A stretch of 64,000 bases of DNA, taken from NCBI GenBank assembly GCA_016790225.1, contig JAEUOZ010000005.1:1-64000 (forward strand), given 5' to 3'. Under the pieces are notes generated by a model. That model searched no databases. It was not told the DNA's origin and was given only the letters and a program-made list of their open reading frames with translations. Source of the DNA: Rubrivivax sp. GTDB taxonomy: Bacteria; Pseudomonadota; Gammaproteobacteria; Burkholderiales; Burkholderiaceae. The position numbers and the translations under genes are program-made. This document shows, one piece after another, positions 16,958-26,494 of the stretch. Within the stretch, counting starts at the first letter, position 1; the number at the start of each line of letters is the position of its first letter.

Positions 16958-18640
16958 ATGGCGCAGCCTCAGAAACTGATGCTTGACTTTGTCTACGACC
17001 ACGAGAAGAACCTCGCAGACAAGGTGTTCCTCACCCAGCCCATCGGCGGCGGCCAGGTGGTGGACTACACCTGGGCGCAGACCATGGACCAGGCGCGGCG
17101 CATGGCCAGCTACCTGAAGGCCCAGGGCTTTGCACCGGGTTCGCGCATCGCGATGCTGTCGAAGAACTGCGCGCACTTCATCATGGCCGAGATCGCGATC
17201 TGGATGGCCGGCCACACCACGGTGGCGATCTTCCCGACCGAGACCGCCGAAACCGTCAACTACGTGCTGACGCACAGCGAGGCCAGCATGCTGTTCGTGG
17301 GCAAGCTGGATACCTGGCCGCACCAGAAGCCGGGTGTGCCGGCAGGGCTGCCGATGATCGCCTTCCCCCTGGCGCCGGACAACCACGGCCTGCCGACCTG
17401 GGACGAGGTGGTCTCGACGGTACAGCCCATGGCCGGCAACCCTGCACGCGGCGCGAAGGATCTGGCGCTGCTGATGTACACCTCGGGCTCCACCGGCACG
17501 CCCAAGGGCGTGATGCACAGCTTCGAGCGCTTCTCCGCCGCCTCGGAAGGCATCGCCAGGTACCTGCAGGATCAGCTCGGCCGTGCCGACAACCGCGTGC
17601 TGTCCTACCTGCCGCTGTCGCATATCTTCGAGCGTTCGTGGATCGAAGGCGGCGCGCTGGCCGATGGCCGCACGCAGATCTTCTTTGCCGAGACGCTGGA
17701 CACCTTCCTGGCCGATCTGCAGCGCGCCCGGCCGACGCTCTTCATCAGCGTGCCGCGCCTGTGGCTGAAGTTCTACCAGGGCGTGCTGTCCAAGATGCCC
17801 GCGCAGAAGCTGGAGCGGCTGCTGAAGATTCCCATCCTCGGCAAGATCGTCGCCAAGAAGGTGCGCACCGGACTGGGGCTTGAGCAGGTGCAGATGGCCG
17901 GCAGCGGCTCGGCCCCGATTCCGCCCGATCTGATCGCCTGGTACCGGCGCATCGGCCTGAACCTGTTCGAGGGTTACGCGATGACCGAGGACTGCGCCTA
18001 CTCCTTCTCGTCGAAGAATGGTTATGCAGAGCCGGGCTACGTGGGCGTGGCCCTGCCCGGCGTGCAGGCCAAGCTCAGCCCCGAAGGCGAGATCCTCATC
18101 AAGAGCCCCGGCCAGCTGGTGGGCTATTACAAGCGCCCGGATCTGGACGCCGAGGTCTTCACCGCCGACGGCTTCTTCCGCACCGGGGATCTGGGCGAGC
18201 TCAACAGCAAGGGCATGCTCAAGCTGACCGGTCGCGCCAAGGAACTGTTCAAGACCGCCAAGGGCAAGTACGTCGCGCCCGCGCCGATCGAGAACCGCAT
18301 CAACTCGCACCCGATGATCGAGCTCTCGCTCGTCTCGGGCGTGGGGCAGCCGGCCGCCTATGCGATGGTGCTGCTGGCCGAGCACATCCGCCCGAAGCAG
18401 AACGATCCTTCGGTGCGCGCCGAGGTACAGCGTGAGCTTTCGCAGCTGCTCAACGAGGTCAACGCCAACATTGCCGATTACGAGCAGCTGAAGATGATCG
18501 TCGTCGCGCGCGAGCCCTGGACCATCGAGAACGGCTGCCTCACGCCGACCATGAAGATCAAGCGCGCCAAGATCGAGAAGATGCTCGAGCCCGAGCTCGA
18601 TCGCTGGTATGGCGACAAGCAGAAAGTGCTCTGGCAGTGA
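16958..18640 (+). CDS. AMP-forming long-chain acyl-CoA synthetase-like protein
   Basis: The 560-residue ANL-superfamily enzyme has the phosphate loop [11 protein letters not shown] (174-184), the [12 protein letters not shown] motif typical of long-chain (ACSL/FAA-type) synthetases, GYAMTED and [28 protein letters not shown]. The C-terminal lid Lys lies in [11 protein letters not shown]. It activates a fatty acid to the acyl-adenylate and then the CoA thioester in the cytoplasm or at the membrane face. The SHIFERS form places it nearer to eukaryote-like ACSLs than to FadD. Its last four bases overlap the GTG start of the thiamine-diphosphate enzyme, so the two are translationally coupled and probably act in sequence. 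Confidence 0.93.
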   Translation: MAQPQKLMLDFVYDHEKNLADKVFLTQPIGGGQVVDYTWAQTMDQARRMASYLKAQGFAPGSRIAMLSKNCAHFIMAEIAIWMAGHTTVAIFPTETAETVNYVLTHSEASMLFVGKLDTWPHQKPGVPAGLPMIAFPLAPDNHGLPTWDEVVSTVQPMAGNPARGAKDLALLMYTSGSTGTPKGVMHSFERFSAASEGIARYLQDQLGRADNRVLSYLPLSHIFERSWIEGGALADGRTQIFFAETLDTFLADLQRARPTLFISVPRLWLKFYQGVLSKMPAQKLERLLKIPILGKIVAKKVRTGLGLEQVQMAGSGSAPIPPDLIAWYRRIGLNLFEGYAMTEDCAYSFSSKNGYAEPGYVGVALPGVQAKLSPEGEILIKSPGQLVGYYKRPDLDAEVFTADGFFRTGDLGELNSKGMLKLTGRAKELFKTAKGKYVAPAPIENRINSHPMIELSLVSGVGQPAAYAMVLLAEHIRPKQNDPSVRAEVQRELSQLLNEVNANIADYEQLKMIVVAREPWTIENGCLTPTMKIKRAKIEKMLEPELDRWYGDKQKVLWQ

Positions 18641-20394
18641 GCATCCCGGGCAGCGCCCCGCGCCACGGCGGCGAACGCGTGGCCCGGGCGCTGCACGCGC
18701 AGGGCATCCCCTGCATCTATACGCTGTGCGGCGGGCACATCTCGCCCATCCTGGCCTCGGCCAGGGCGCTGGGGCTGCGCATCGTCGACGTGCGCGATGA
18801 GGCCACCGCGGTGTTTGCGGCAGACGCCGCCGGAAGGCTGTCCGGCAGGCCGGGCGTCGCCGCCGTCACGGCCGGCCCCGGCATCACCAACACGATCACC
18901 GCGCTGAAGAATGCGCAGCTGGCGCAGAGCCCGCTGCTGCTGATCGGCGGCGCCGCGCCCACGGCGCTGCAGGGCCGCGGCGCCCTGCAGGACATCGACC
19001 AGCGTCCGCTGGTGGAGCCGCATGTCAAGCGATTCGTCAAGGTCCGACGGGTTTGCGATCTGGCCCCGGCGATCACCGAGGCGCTGACGCTGGCGACCGA
19101 CGGTGTCCCCGGCCCGGTGTTCGTCGAATGCCCTGTGGATCTGCTCTACGACGAGGCCAGCATCCGCCAGTGGTACGCCGATGCCGCCGGCAAGGGCACG
19201 GGTCTGGCCGATCGCGCCTTGCGCTGGTACCTGGGCCGTCACGCGCAGCGACTCTTTGCCGGCAGCCAGGCGCCCTGGGTCGAGCCCGCGGCGCCGGCCC
19301 GGCGTGAGGCCGAGGTGTCCTCGGCACTGCCGGCTGCCGTGGCCGCGCTGCAGCGCGCCCAGCGCCCGCTGATGGTGGTCGGCAGCCAGGCCCTGGTGGA
19401 TGTGCCTCGGGTCCAGGCGCTGGCCGAGGCGATCAGTGCGCTGGGCGTGCCGGTTTATCTGTCGGGCATGGCGCGCGGCCTGCTGGGCCGCGATCATCCG
19501 CTGCAGATGCGCCACCAGCGCAGGCAGGCGCTGCGCGAGGCCGACTGCGTGCTGCTGGCCGGCGTGCCCTGCGACTTCCGGCTCGATTACGGCCGGCACG
19601 TCCGCCGCAGCGCCACGCTGATCGCCGCCAACCGCAGCCGCCGCGATGCCCGTCTGAACCGGCGGCCCACGATCACCGCGCTGGGCGATGCGGGCGCCTT
19701 CATTCGTGCACTGGCGCGCGCCAGCGCCCCGGGCGAGGGCGCACGCCACGCCACCTGGTGCGCCACGCTGCGCGCGCGGGACGAACTGCGTGAAGCCGAA
19801 ATCGACGCGCAGGCCGCCCAAGCCGCCGAACACGTGAACCCGCTGGCGCTGTTTCGGCTGCTGGATCGCGAGGCCGCCGAGGATGCGCTGTTCGTGGCCG
19901 ATGGTGGCGATTTCGTGGCCACCGCCAGCTACGTGCTGCGCCCGCGTGCACCACTGACCTGGCTGGATCCCGGCGCCTTCGGCACGCTGGGCGTGGGCGC
20001 CGGGTTTGCGCTGGGCGCCGCCATCAGCCAGCCGCAGCGCGAGCGCTGGATCATCTTCGGCGACGGCGCCTGCGGCTTCGGCCTGGCGGAATTCGACAGC
20101 TTCGTTCGCCACAGGCTGCCGGTGATCGCTGTGGTTGGCAACGACGCCGGTTGGACGCAGATCGCTCGCGAACAGGTCAAGATGCTGGGCGACGACGTCG
20201 CCACGGTGCTCGCGCGCACCGATTACCAGACCGTGGCCGCCGGCTTCGGTGCCCGCGGCCTGCTGGTGCGCGAAGCCTCGGAGCTGCCCGCGGCCTTGCA
20301 GCAGGCGCGCGCCTGGGCCCAGGCGGGGGAGCCGGTGCTCATCAACGTGTGGCTGGCGCGCACGGAATTCCGCGAGGGCTCGCTCTCGATGTAG
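18637..20394 (+). CDS. Thiamine-diphosphate enzyme resembling 2-hydroxyacyl-CoA lyase (ILVBL/HACL2 type)
   Basis: The 585-residue protein has the three-domain layout of acetolactate-synthase-like enzymes. The N-terminal pyrimidine-binding domain carries [28 protein letters not shown] (with the cofactor-activating Glu) and [20 protein letters not shown]. The C-terminal domain has the diphosphate motif [12 protein letters not shown] with downstream [13 protein letters not shown]. The GGHISP and RGALQDIDQ segments recall ILVBL-type proteins, whose human member (HACL2) cleaves 2-hydroxyacyl-CoA in fatty-acid alpha-oxidation. That likeness is from memory, not a search. It has no ilvN-like regulatory subunit next to it, which argues against branched-chain biosynthesis. 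GTG start, coupled to the upstream acyl-CoA synthetase. Confidence 0.88.
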   Translation: MSIPGSAPRHGGERVARALHAQGIPCIYTLCGGHISPILASARALGLRIVDVRDEATAVFAADAAGRLSGRPGVAAVTAGPGITNTITALKNAQLAQSPLLLIGGAAPTALQGRGALQDIDQRPLVEPHVKRFVKVRRVCDLAPAITEALTLATDGVPGPVFVECPVDLLYDEASIRQWYADAAGKGTGLADRALRWYLGRHAQRLFAGSQAPWVEPAAPARREAEVSSALPAAVAALQRAQRPLMVVGSQALVDVPRVQALAEAISALGVPVYLSGMARGLLGRDHPLQMRHQRRQALREADCVLLAGVPCDFRLDYGRHVRRSATLIAANRSRRDARLNRRPTITALGDAGAFIRALARASAPGEGARHATWCATLRARDELREAEIDAQAAQAAEHVNPLALFRLLDREAAEDALFVADGGDFVATASYVLRPRAPLTWLDPGAFGTLGVGAGFALGAAISQPQRERWIIFGDGACGFGLAEFDSFVRHRLPVIAVVGNDAGWTQIAREQVKMLGDDVATVLARTDYQTVAAGFGARGLLVREASELPAALQQARAWAQAGEPVLINVWLARTEFREGSLSM

Positions 20395-20436
20395 CCGCGG
20401 CCCCCATCCGCGGGGAAGCGCTCGGCACGCGGCGCG

Positions 20437-20454
20437 CCGCAGCCCCCTCTGCGG
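20437..20454 (+). terminator. Hairpin after the acyl-CoA synthetase/ThDP pair
   Basis: A perfect six-base stem (CCGCAG and CTGCGG) with a six-base loop lies 43 bp past the stop at 20394. There is no T-run. A second small inverted repeat (CCCCT-TC-AGGGG) lies near 20492-20503. Together they may end the operon, but this is weak evidence. Confidence 0.35.
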
Positions 20455-20570
20455 AGGGCCAGCCGATACACTGACTTGCGCCGCAGATCGCCCCTTCAGG
20501 GGTGCCTGAACGCCGTTCCTGGCCGCCGTTTTCCGGTCGCGCCACCGCATCGAGATCCCTTCGCCTGACC

Positions 20571-21770
20571 ATGCCGCTGTCCACCTCGCCCGACGACATC
20601 CTCGCCTTTCACACGCACCCGGCTGCCCGCGTGGCCGTGGTCTCGCTGCGCGGCACGCAGCGCGAGGTCTGGCGTGCGCTGCCCTTCGAGTTCGAGGACC
20701 TGATCACGCAGATGGATGCGGCGGACATCGTCGGCCCGGCCGCCGTGGTGCGGCGCTCGCCGTTCCAGAAGCGCGTGCAGCGCGCGCTGCAGCGCTTCGT
20801 CAAGCCGCGGCCCTATGCGCCGGCCGTGCGTCCGCTGCCGACCACCGATCGTCTCTACGACATGCTGTTCGTGCCGATCGGCGACTTTGGTGAGCTGGGC
20901 CTGTTCAAGCAGCTGCGCCCCTGGATGGAAAGCAGCCGCGTGCGCGTGGCCTGGATCGTCGAGCTGTGGTCCCAGTCGATCCCGCTGAACGCCGGCGCCA
21001 TCCGCCAGCTGCAGCACTTCGACATCATCGCCGTGGGCTGTGAAAACAGTGTCGAGCCGCTGCAGAAGGCGCTGGGCAAGCCCTGCTTCTATCTGCCGGC
21101 CGGCGTGGACGCCATGCGCATGATGCCCGGCGATCCGCCAGCGCCGCGCCACATCGATGTCTACCAGATGGGCCGGCGCTCCAACGCCACGCACCAGGCG
21201 CTGCTGACGATGTCCAACCAGCGCGGCTGGTACTACCTGTACGACACCAGCTGGGGCCTGGAGACCAACGATCCGGTTCAGCACCGCGCGCTGCTGGCCA
21301 ACACCATCAAGCGCAGCCGCTTCTTCATCGCCAACCGCGCCAAGGTGGATGCGCCGCAGCAGACCGGCGGCCAGCAGGAAGTGGGCTTTCGCTTCTTCGA
21401 AGGCGCCGCGGCAGGCACGATCATGCTGGGCGAGATCCCCGATACGCCGTCGTTCAAGCAGCTCTTCGGCTGGGAGGACGCGGTGATCGCGCTGCCCTTC
21501 GGCTCGGACAACGTCGAGGCCGTGATCGATGAGCTGCTGGCTTCGCCGGAGCGCATGGCCGCCATTCAGGCGCGCAACGTGCGCGAATCGCTGCTGCGCC
21601 ACGACTGGGCGTACCGCTGGCAGGCGCTGCTGGAGCAAGCCGGCCTGCCGCCGATGAGTGCGCTGCTGGCGCGCCAGAAGCGCCTGGGCGAACTGGCCGA
21701 TGCGGTGGCCGTGCCGGCCGCTGGCCGCCGCGCCGACAGCGGCAACGTGGTGCGCTTCCAGCGCGGCTAA
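20571..21770 (+). CDS. GT-B-type glycosyltransferase (CgeB/Glyco_trans_1_2-like)
   Basis: The 399-residue protein looks like a GT-B fold enzyme. The N-terminal half contains DMLFVPIGDFGELGLFKQLRPW and a mid-segment KPCFYLPAGVDAMRM. The C-terminal half has the donor-site region FRFFEGAAAGTIMLGEIPD, characteristic of CgeB-like glycosyl transferases group 1. It ends with repeated helices, including VRESLLRHDWAYRWQALLEQAG. No membrane segments or signal are seen. The sugar donor and acceptor are unknown. It stands alone between the ThDP enzyme and cheZ, without other polysaccharide genes. ATG 20571 is preferred to an earlier in-frame start at 20502 because the leader lacks conserved character. 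Confidence 0.8.
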   Translation: MPLSTSPDDILAFHTHPAARVAVVSLRGTQREVWRALPFEFEDLITQMDAADIVGPAAVVRRSPFQKRVQRALQRFVKPRPYAPAVRPLPTTDRLYDMLFVPIGDFGELGLFKQLRPWMESSRVRVAWIVELWSQSIPLNAGAIRQLQHFDIIAVGCENSVEPLQKALGKPCFYLPAGVDAMRMMPGDPPAPRHIDVYQMGRRSNATHQALLTMSNQRGWYYLYDTSWGLETNDPVQHRALLANTIKRSRFFIANRAKVDAPQQTGGQQEVGFRFFEGAAAGTIMLGEIPDTPSFKQLFGWEDAVIALPFGSDNVEAVIDELLASPERMAAIQARNVRESLLRHDWAYRWQALLEQAGLPPMSALLARQKRLGELADAVAVPAAGRRADSGNVVRFQRG

Positions 21771-21998
21771 ACCCGGGCGGCAGCCCGTCCGGCCAGGCCC
21801 GCTGCGGTCCGATCCGCGCACGATCGCCGTTGAGCCGGGGCCCTGCAGGCCGGGGCGAAGGCGTGCTGTCCCTGGGTCAAGCGGGGCTTGCAGGCCCTAT
21901 TCCGCTTACTGGCCGGGCGGCGCACCGGCAAGATGCCCTTCCCTTGAGCGTGTGTCTGGTGGCACACGCCGAGGATCCACATTGCCGCCCTTGCGCCC

Positions 21999-22655
21999 AT
22001 GGACATGAACGCCCCCCTGCACAGTGCCGCTGCGCTCTCGCCTGAACAGACACGCGAGCGGCTGGGTTCCATCACACGCCAGCTGCACGAGGCGATCGTG
22101 CACCTGGGGCTGGACGGGCCGCTGAAAGCGGTGGCCGACCAGATTCCCGATGCCCGGGACCGGCTGGAGTATGTGGGCCAGATGACCGAGCGCGCGGCGC
22201 ACAAGGTGCTGGGCCTGGTCGAAGAAGCGCAGCCGGCCTGCGAGCAACTGGCCCTGGACAGCCTCCAGCTCGGGGAAGATCTGCAGCGGCTGGCGCAGGA
22301 CCCGCAGGCCGATGCAGCGGTGCTGCGCACCGCGCTGCAGCGGGCTTCAGACGGGCTTGAGCGGGCCGCACAGGGCGCGCGGCGTCAGCAATCGCTGCTG
22401 TCGGACGTCATGATGACCCAGGATTTCCAGGATCTCTCCGGCCAGGTGATCAAGAAGGTCATCCGCATCATCAGCGACACGGAAACCCACCTGCTGTCGC
22501 TGCTGATCGAAAGCGACCCCTCCGGCGCCAGCGCCGTGCTGGCTGCACCGCTGCAGCCCGCGCCGACCGCGGCCACGCTGCAAGGCCCTCAGGTGCCGGA
22601 CAAGGCTCTCGGGCAGGGCGACGTCGACGATCTGCTGGCTTCGATGGGCTTCTGA
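21999..22655 (+). CDS. cheZ: CheZ, CheY-P phosphatase
   Basis: The 218-residue, mostly helical protein has the CheZ hairpin signature DARDRLEYVGQMTERAAHK. The catalytic segment QDFQDLSGQVIKK (141-153) has Asp145 and Gln149 at the positions that dephosphorylate CheY-P in the E. coli enzyme. The extreme C-terminus DVDDLLASMGF is the CheY-binding helix. It ends chemotactic signals by removing phosphate from CheY. It stands alone: no cheY, cheA or flagellar genes are in the window, although cheZ usually follows cheY. The 228-bp upstream gap presumably holds its own promoter; I could not identify a convincing flagellar-sigma site. Confidence 0.93.
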   Translation: MDMNAPLHSAAALSPEQTRERLGSITRQLHEAIVHLGLDGPLKAVADQIPDARDRLEYVGQMTERAAHKVLGLVEEAQPACEQLALDSLQLGEDLQRLAQDPQADAAVLRTALQRASDGLERAAQGARRQQSLLSDVMMTQDFQDLSGQVIKKVIRIISDTETHLLSLLIESDPSGASAVLAAPLQPAPTAATLQGPQVPDKALGQGDVDDLLASMGF

Positions 22656-22705
22656 TCCCGTCGCCGCGGCACCGCTGCCGCGCGCATCGACCGCCCTTCA
22701 GCGCC

Positions 22706-23098
22706 TCAGCGCTCCGGCTTCTTGCGGGCCGCCGCGGCAGCCTTGGCGGGCGCCGCCCCCGCTGGCCTGGCCGCCTTGGCCGCGGTCTTGGCCGCAGTCT
22801 TGGCCGCCGCCTTGCCCAGCAGGCCGTCCAGGTTCTTGAGGATCTCGGTCTCGATGGTCTTGGAGAAGGCGCCCAGCAGGAAACCCAGCTTGGCGTTGAG
22901 ATCGAAATGGTCCGCGGCCACGATCAGCTCGCCGCTCACGCCGCTGCGCTTGAACTGCACGGTGTCGCTGAAGTCCCCTTCCACGACCGAGCACTCCATG
23001 TCGAATTTCTGTTCGACTTCCTCGGCCCATTGCCAGGCGATCTCGCGCGCCTTCTTCAGGCCCAGGCTGTGCTCGCGGTGGATGCGGATGTCGGGCAT
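22706..23098 (-). CDS. Polyhydroxyalkanoic acid system (PHA_gran_rgn) family protein
   Basis: The first 95 of 130 residues match the small PHA-system family: an N-terminal IRIHREHSLGLKKAREIAWQWAEEV, a beta-rich core ending with DHFDLNAKLGFLLGAF, and a helix that leads into the tail. The tail (96-130) is almost only Lys, Ala and Pro (KAAAKTAAKTAAKAARPAG), like the histone-H1-like tails of PhaF phasins that bind DNA. A role in PHA granule handling is inferred from family. No phaC or phasin genes are adjacent. The gene is convergent with cheZ and begins 18 bp past the stop-side end of the aminopeptidase gene upstream. Confidence 0.85.
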   Translation of the reverse strand: MPDIRIHREHSLGLKKAREIAWQWAEEVEQKFDMECSVVEGDFSDTVQFKRSGVSGELIVAADHFDLNAKLGFLLGAFSKTIETEILKNLDGLLGKAAAKTAAKTAAKAARPAGAAPAKAAAAARKKPER

Positions 23099-23116
23099 GG
23101 AGCGGGTCTCCTCGTG

Positions 23117-24211
23117 TCAATCGTTGGTCATCGCCAGCTCGCGGCGGCGCTCGTCGCGCGGCAGCGCCGCCAGTCGCCGCACGGCGGCATGGAAGCGCGC
23201 AAAATCGCCGCCTTCGCGCTGGAACAGCCGCTCGAACTGCGGCACCAGCTCATCGTAGGCGGCCTGCACACCGAAGCTGGCATTGTTGGCACTGGCCATC
23301 CAGGCATCGTAGCCGCTGAAGCCACCCCAGCGCTCCCGCTTGATCTGCCCGTAGCGCTCTCTCAGCGCCGCCTGCAAGGCTGCCTTGCGCTCCCGCTTGG
23401 CGGCCTCGGAGCCCGGGCCGCCATAGACCTCGGCCAGAGCCTGGCGGTGCGCCAGGGTCAGGGCCCGGAAGTCGCGCCGCCGTTCGTCGAAGGCCGCGTA
23501 CTCCCGGCGCGCCTGTTCGCCGGCCTGGGTCTGCAGCCAGCGCGCGCCGCCCAGGCGCTCCACGGCCGTGGCGTAGCTTTCGTTGAACATGGTGTCGTCC
23601 TTCACGTAGACCACCTGGTGCGCCAGTTCGTGAAAGAGGATGCGGGCCAGCTCGCCTTCCGGCCAGCGGATGAAGGTATTGAGCAGGGGGTCGCCGCCGA
23701 GCCAGTTGGTCCAGCCCAGGGTGCTGTAGGCCGGCACGCCGTAGACGCTGACCTCCCAGCCCTCGGCACGCAGCTGCGCGGCCAGCGCATCGGCCTCGCG
23801 GCGATCGAAATAGCCGCGGTAGCCCACGCAGCCCATGACCGGAAAACACCAGGTCTTCAGCGTCAGCGAAAGCTCCGGCGCGGCCACCACATTCCAGACC
23901 ACGGCGCCGCGCTGCAGATCGGCGTAGCGCCGGTAGCTGGCGTTGTCGGGCAGCGCCAGCGCCTGCACGGCGAACTCGCGCATGCGCTGGCTCAGCGCCA
24001 GCCGTTCGCGCAGATCCGGCGCCGTGGCCGGATCGGCCAGCACCTCGGGCACCGGGCGCGCCCGGTTCATCAGATCCAGATGCCCGCCAACCGACTGCGC
24101 GTAGTAGCCCAGGCTGCAGCCGCTCAGGCCGCACAGGGCCAGCGCTGCCAGCGCCAGGCCCGCCAGACCGGCCGCGCTGGCCATCAGCGCCCTGCGCCAG
24201 GAGCGCGGCAT
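23117..24211 (-). CDS. Zinc aminopeptidase lipoprotein (DUF2265/COG4324 type)
   Basis: The 364-residue protein has a lipoprotein signal with lipobox LSGC (Cys32), so it is probably outer-membrane anchored. The gluzincin site HELAH (His194, Glu195, His198) with the third ligand Glu211 in FNESYAT marks a zinc peptidase. Other recognisable family segments are GYYAQSVGGHLDLMN just after the lipid Cys, YRGYFDRREADALAAQL, and VYGVPAYSTLGWTNWLGGDPLLNTF. Members are annotated as putative aminopeptidases; a physiological substrate is not known to me. It is transcribed toward the PHA-system gene with an 18-bp gap, so a short operon is possible. Confidence 0.9.
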   Translation of the reverse strand: MPRSWRRALMASAAGLAGLALAALALCGLSGCSLGYYAQSVGGHLDLMNRARPVPEVLADPATAPDLRERLALSQRMREFAVQALALPDNASYRRYADLQRGAVVWNVVAAPELSLTLKTWCFPVMGCVGYRGYFDRREADALAAQLRAEGWEVSVYGVPAYSTLGWTNWLGGDPLLNTFIRWPEGELARILFHELAHQVVYVKDDTMFNESYATAVERLGGARWLQTQAGEQARREYAAFDERRRDFRALTLAHRQALAEVYGGPGSEAAKRERKAALQAALRERYGQIKRERWGGFSGYDAWMASANNASFGVQAAYDELVPQFERLFQREGGDFARFHAAVRRLAALPRDERRRELAMTND

Positions 24212-24305
24212 CGGCGCGCGGGCCGCCTCGTGCAGACGGCCGGGTTCATCGGGCCAGGCGTTCGAGGGAGCGCCGCGCCAGAAGGCCGCAACCGGGCGCC
24301 GCGCA

Positions 24306-26402
24306 TCATCCGGCGCGCACCTCGACCAGGCAGTCGTAGAAGGTGGGCGCGCGGCCGATGTCGGTGAGCGCCTGCGAGGTGAGCTCGTTCACGTTGGTGC
24401 CGTCCACGCCGAGCTTGCGCCACCACACGCCCAGACCGTTGACCACACCGGGGCGCGCGCGCTGGCTCACGCGCAGCCGGCAGCGGTAGCGACCCCGGTC
24501 ATTGAAGACGTCCACCAGAAGGCCGTCGGCCAGGCCGCGGGCCTCGGCATCCTGCGCATGCATCTCCAGCAAGGGCTCGCCTTCGATGGCGCGCAGGCTC
24601 TTCACGTTGACGAAGCTGGAGTTGAGGAAGTGCCGCGCCGGCGGCGAGATCATCGCCAGCGGATAGCGCGCCGCCAGCGCCGGCGCCGTCGCCTGGCTTT
24701 CGTAGTTGGGCACATGGTCGGGCACGCCCAGCCCCGGCGCGTCGATCTGCACCTTGCCGTCGGGCGTGGGAAAGCCGCCGTCGGCAAAGGGGCGCTCGGG
24801 CACCGGCAGGCGCAGCCAGCCACGCTCGCTCAGCTGATCGAAGGGGATCGAAGCACCGTGGAAGGCCGCTCGGGCGAGCTGCTCGTCGCTGTCAGAGAAG
24901 CAGGGCTCGTCAAAACCCATGCGGGCGGCCAGGCGCCGGAAGATCTCGGTATTGGGCAGGGATTGGCCGCGCGGCGCAATTGCGGGCTGGTTGATCAGCG
25001 CATAGGTGTGGCCGTAGCTGCGGTGCACATCCAGGTGTTCCAGCTGCGTGGTGGCGGGCAGCACGACGTCGGCCAGATCGGCCGTATCGGTCATGAAGTG
25101 TTCCAGCACCACCGTGAAGAGGTCTTCGCGTGCAAAGCCCTGGACGACACGCCCGCTGTGCGGGGCCACGGCCACCGGATTGCTGTTGTAGACCAGCACC
25201 GCCTCGATGCGCGGGCCGAAGGCGGCCGAGCCCTCGCGCAGCAGGTCATCGCCGATGGTGCTCATGTTGACCAGCCGCGGCATGGGCACGGGCATCAGAT
25301 CCGGCCGTTCCAGCGCCTGGGCATTCACATGCGGCGCAAACCAGCCCGAGGCCGAGAGCAGCAGCCCGCCGCCGCGCTCGCGCCAGGCGCCGGTGAGGCA
25401 GGGCAGCAGCGCGATCAGGCGCACGGCGTTGCCCCCGCCGCGCACGCGCTGCATGCCGTAGTTCAGGCGGATCCCCGTCGGGCGCGTCTGGGCCATCTCG
25501 CGCGCAAGCTGGCGCACTTCATCGGGCGTGATGCCGCATTCGGCCGCGGTGCGCTCGGCTGTCCAGGGCAGGGCTTTGTCGCGCAGCGCCGGCCAGCCGT
25601 TGACATGGCGATCGATGTAGTCGTCGTCCAGCCCGCCATGGACGATCCACTGGTGCATCAGGCCCAGCGCCAGTGCGCCATCGGTGCCCGGCAGCAGGGC
25701 GATGTGCTGGTGGCACTTGTCGGCGGTCTCGGTGCGCCGCGGATCGATGCAGACCAGTCGGGCGCCCTGCCGCTTGGCCTCTTGCGCGAAGGTCCAGAAG
25801 TGCAGGTTGGAGGTGATGGAGTTGCTGCCCCAGATGACGATCAGCCGGCTGTGGGCGTAATCCTCCAGGTGCATGCCCAGCTTGCCGCCATAGGTGGCCG
25901 CCAGGGCCTCGCCGCCTGCGCTGGCGCAGATGGTGCGGTCCAGTCGCGAAGCGCCCAGCCGGTGGAAAAACCGTGCCGCCATGCTCTCGCCCTGCACCAG
26001 GCCCATGGTGCCGGCATAGCTGTAGGGCAGGATGGCCTGCGCATCGCGCGCCGCGATGGCCTTCAGGCGGGCGGCGATCGTGCCCAGCGCCTCATCCCAG
26101 CTCACAGCCTCCCATTGGCCGCTGCCCTTGGGGCCGACACGGCGCAGCGGCTGCAGCACACGCTCGGGGTGATCGGTGCGCTCGGCATAGCGGCTGACCT
26201 TGGTGCACAGCGCGCCGTGGGTGGGCGGGTGATCGGGGTCGCCCTGGATGCGCACGATCCGGTCGCCGGCCACGGTCACGCGCATGGCGCAGGTGTCCGG
26301 ACAATCGTGCGGGCAGGCGGCGCGCACCGTGCGCGTCAAGGCCTCGGCGGGCGTGTCGGCGAGAAGCTCGCCAGGGTCGGTTGGCAGCGTCGGCGGCGTC
26401 AT
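24306..26402 (-). CDS. Molybdopterin (bis-MGD) oxidoreductase with N-terminal 4Fe-4S centre
   Basis: The 698-residue DMSO-reductase-family enzyme has an N-terminal iron-sulfur motif (Cys30, 34, 38 and 66: CPHDCPDTC...GALC). Cofactor-binding segments include IWGSNSITSNLHFW, LVCIDPRRTETADKCHQHIALLPGTDGALALGLMHQWI, VYNSNPVAVAP and the C-terminal domain with GPC-less NELTSQALTDIGRAPTFYDC. It lacks an export signal, so it is cytoplasmic. The molybdenum ligand is probably in TICASAGGEAL, but I cannot tell whether Cys or Ser serves. No electron-transfer subunit is adjacent, so the partner and substrate are unknown. It is divergent from the M20 amidohydrolase gene across a 92-bp gap. Confidence 0.9.
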   Translation of the reverse strand: MTPPTLPTDPGELLADTPAEALTRTVRAACPHDCPDTCAMRVTVAGDRIVRIQGDPDHPPTHGALCTKVSRYAERTDHPERVLQPLRRVGPKGSGQWEAVSWDEALGTIAARLKAIAARDAQAILPYSYAGTMGLVQGESMAARFFHRLGASRLDRTICASAGGEALAATYGGKLGMHLEDYAHSRLIVIWGSNSITSNLHFWTFAQEAKRQGARLVCIDPRRTETADKCHQHIALLPGTDGALALGLMHQWIVHGGLDDDYIDRHVNGWPALRDKALPWTAERTAAECGITPDEVRQLAREMAQTRPTGIRLNYGMQRVRGGGNAVRLIALLPCLTGAWRERGGGLLLSASGWFAPHVNAQALERPDLMPVPMPRLVNMSTIGDDLLREGSAAFGPRIEAVLVYNSNPVAVAPHSGRVVQGFAREDLFTVVLEHFMTDTADLADVVLPATTQLEHLDVHRSYGHTYALINQPAIAPRGQSLPNTEIFRRLAARMGFDEPCFSDSDEQLARAAFHGASIPFDQLSERGWLRLPVPERPFADGGFPTPDGKVQIDAPGLGVPDHVPNYESQATAPALAARYPLAMISPPARHFLNSSFVNVKSLRAIEGEPLLEMHAQDAEARGLADGLLVDVFNDRGRYRCRLRVSQRARPGVVNGLGVWWRKLGVDGTNVNELTSQALTDIGRAPTFYDCLVEVRAG

Positions 26403-26494
26403 GCGAGCATGATGTCACACCCGATGCAAAGCCATGGGTCAACGCTTACCATCCGGCGTCGCCGCAGCAGGCACAACCCACTCGGCTCGCACGC

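Noticed and set aside
21771..21998. Possible flagellar sigma-28 promoter before cheZ (TCAA...GCCCTATT)
   Set aside because: The spacing is 13 instead of about 15 and the boxes match poorly; not enough to call.
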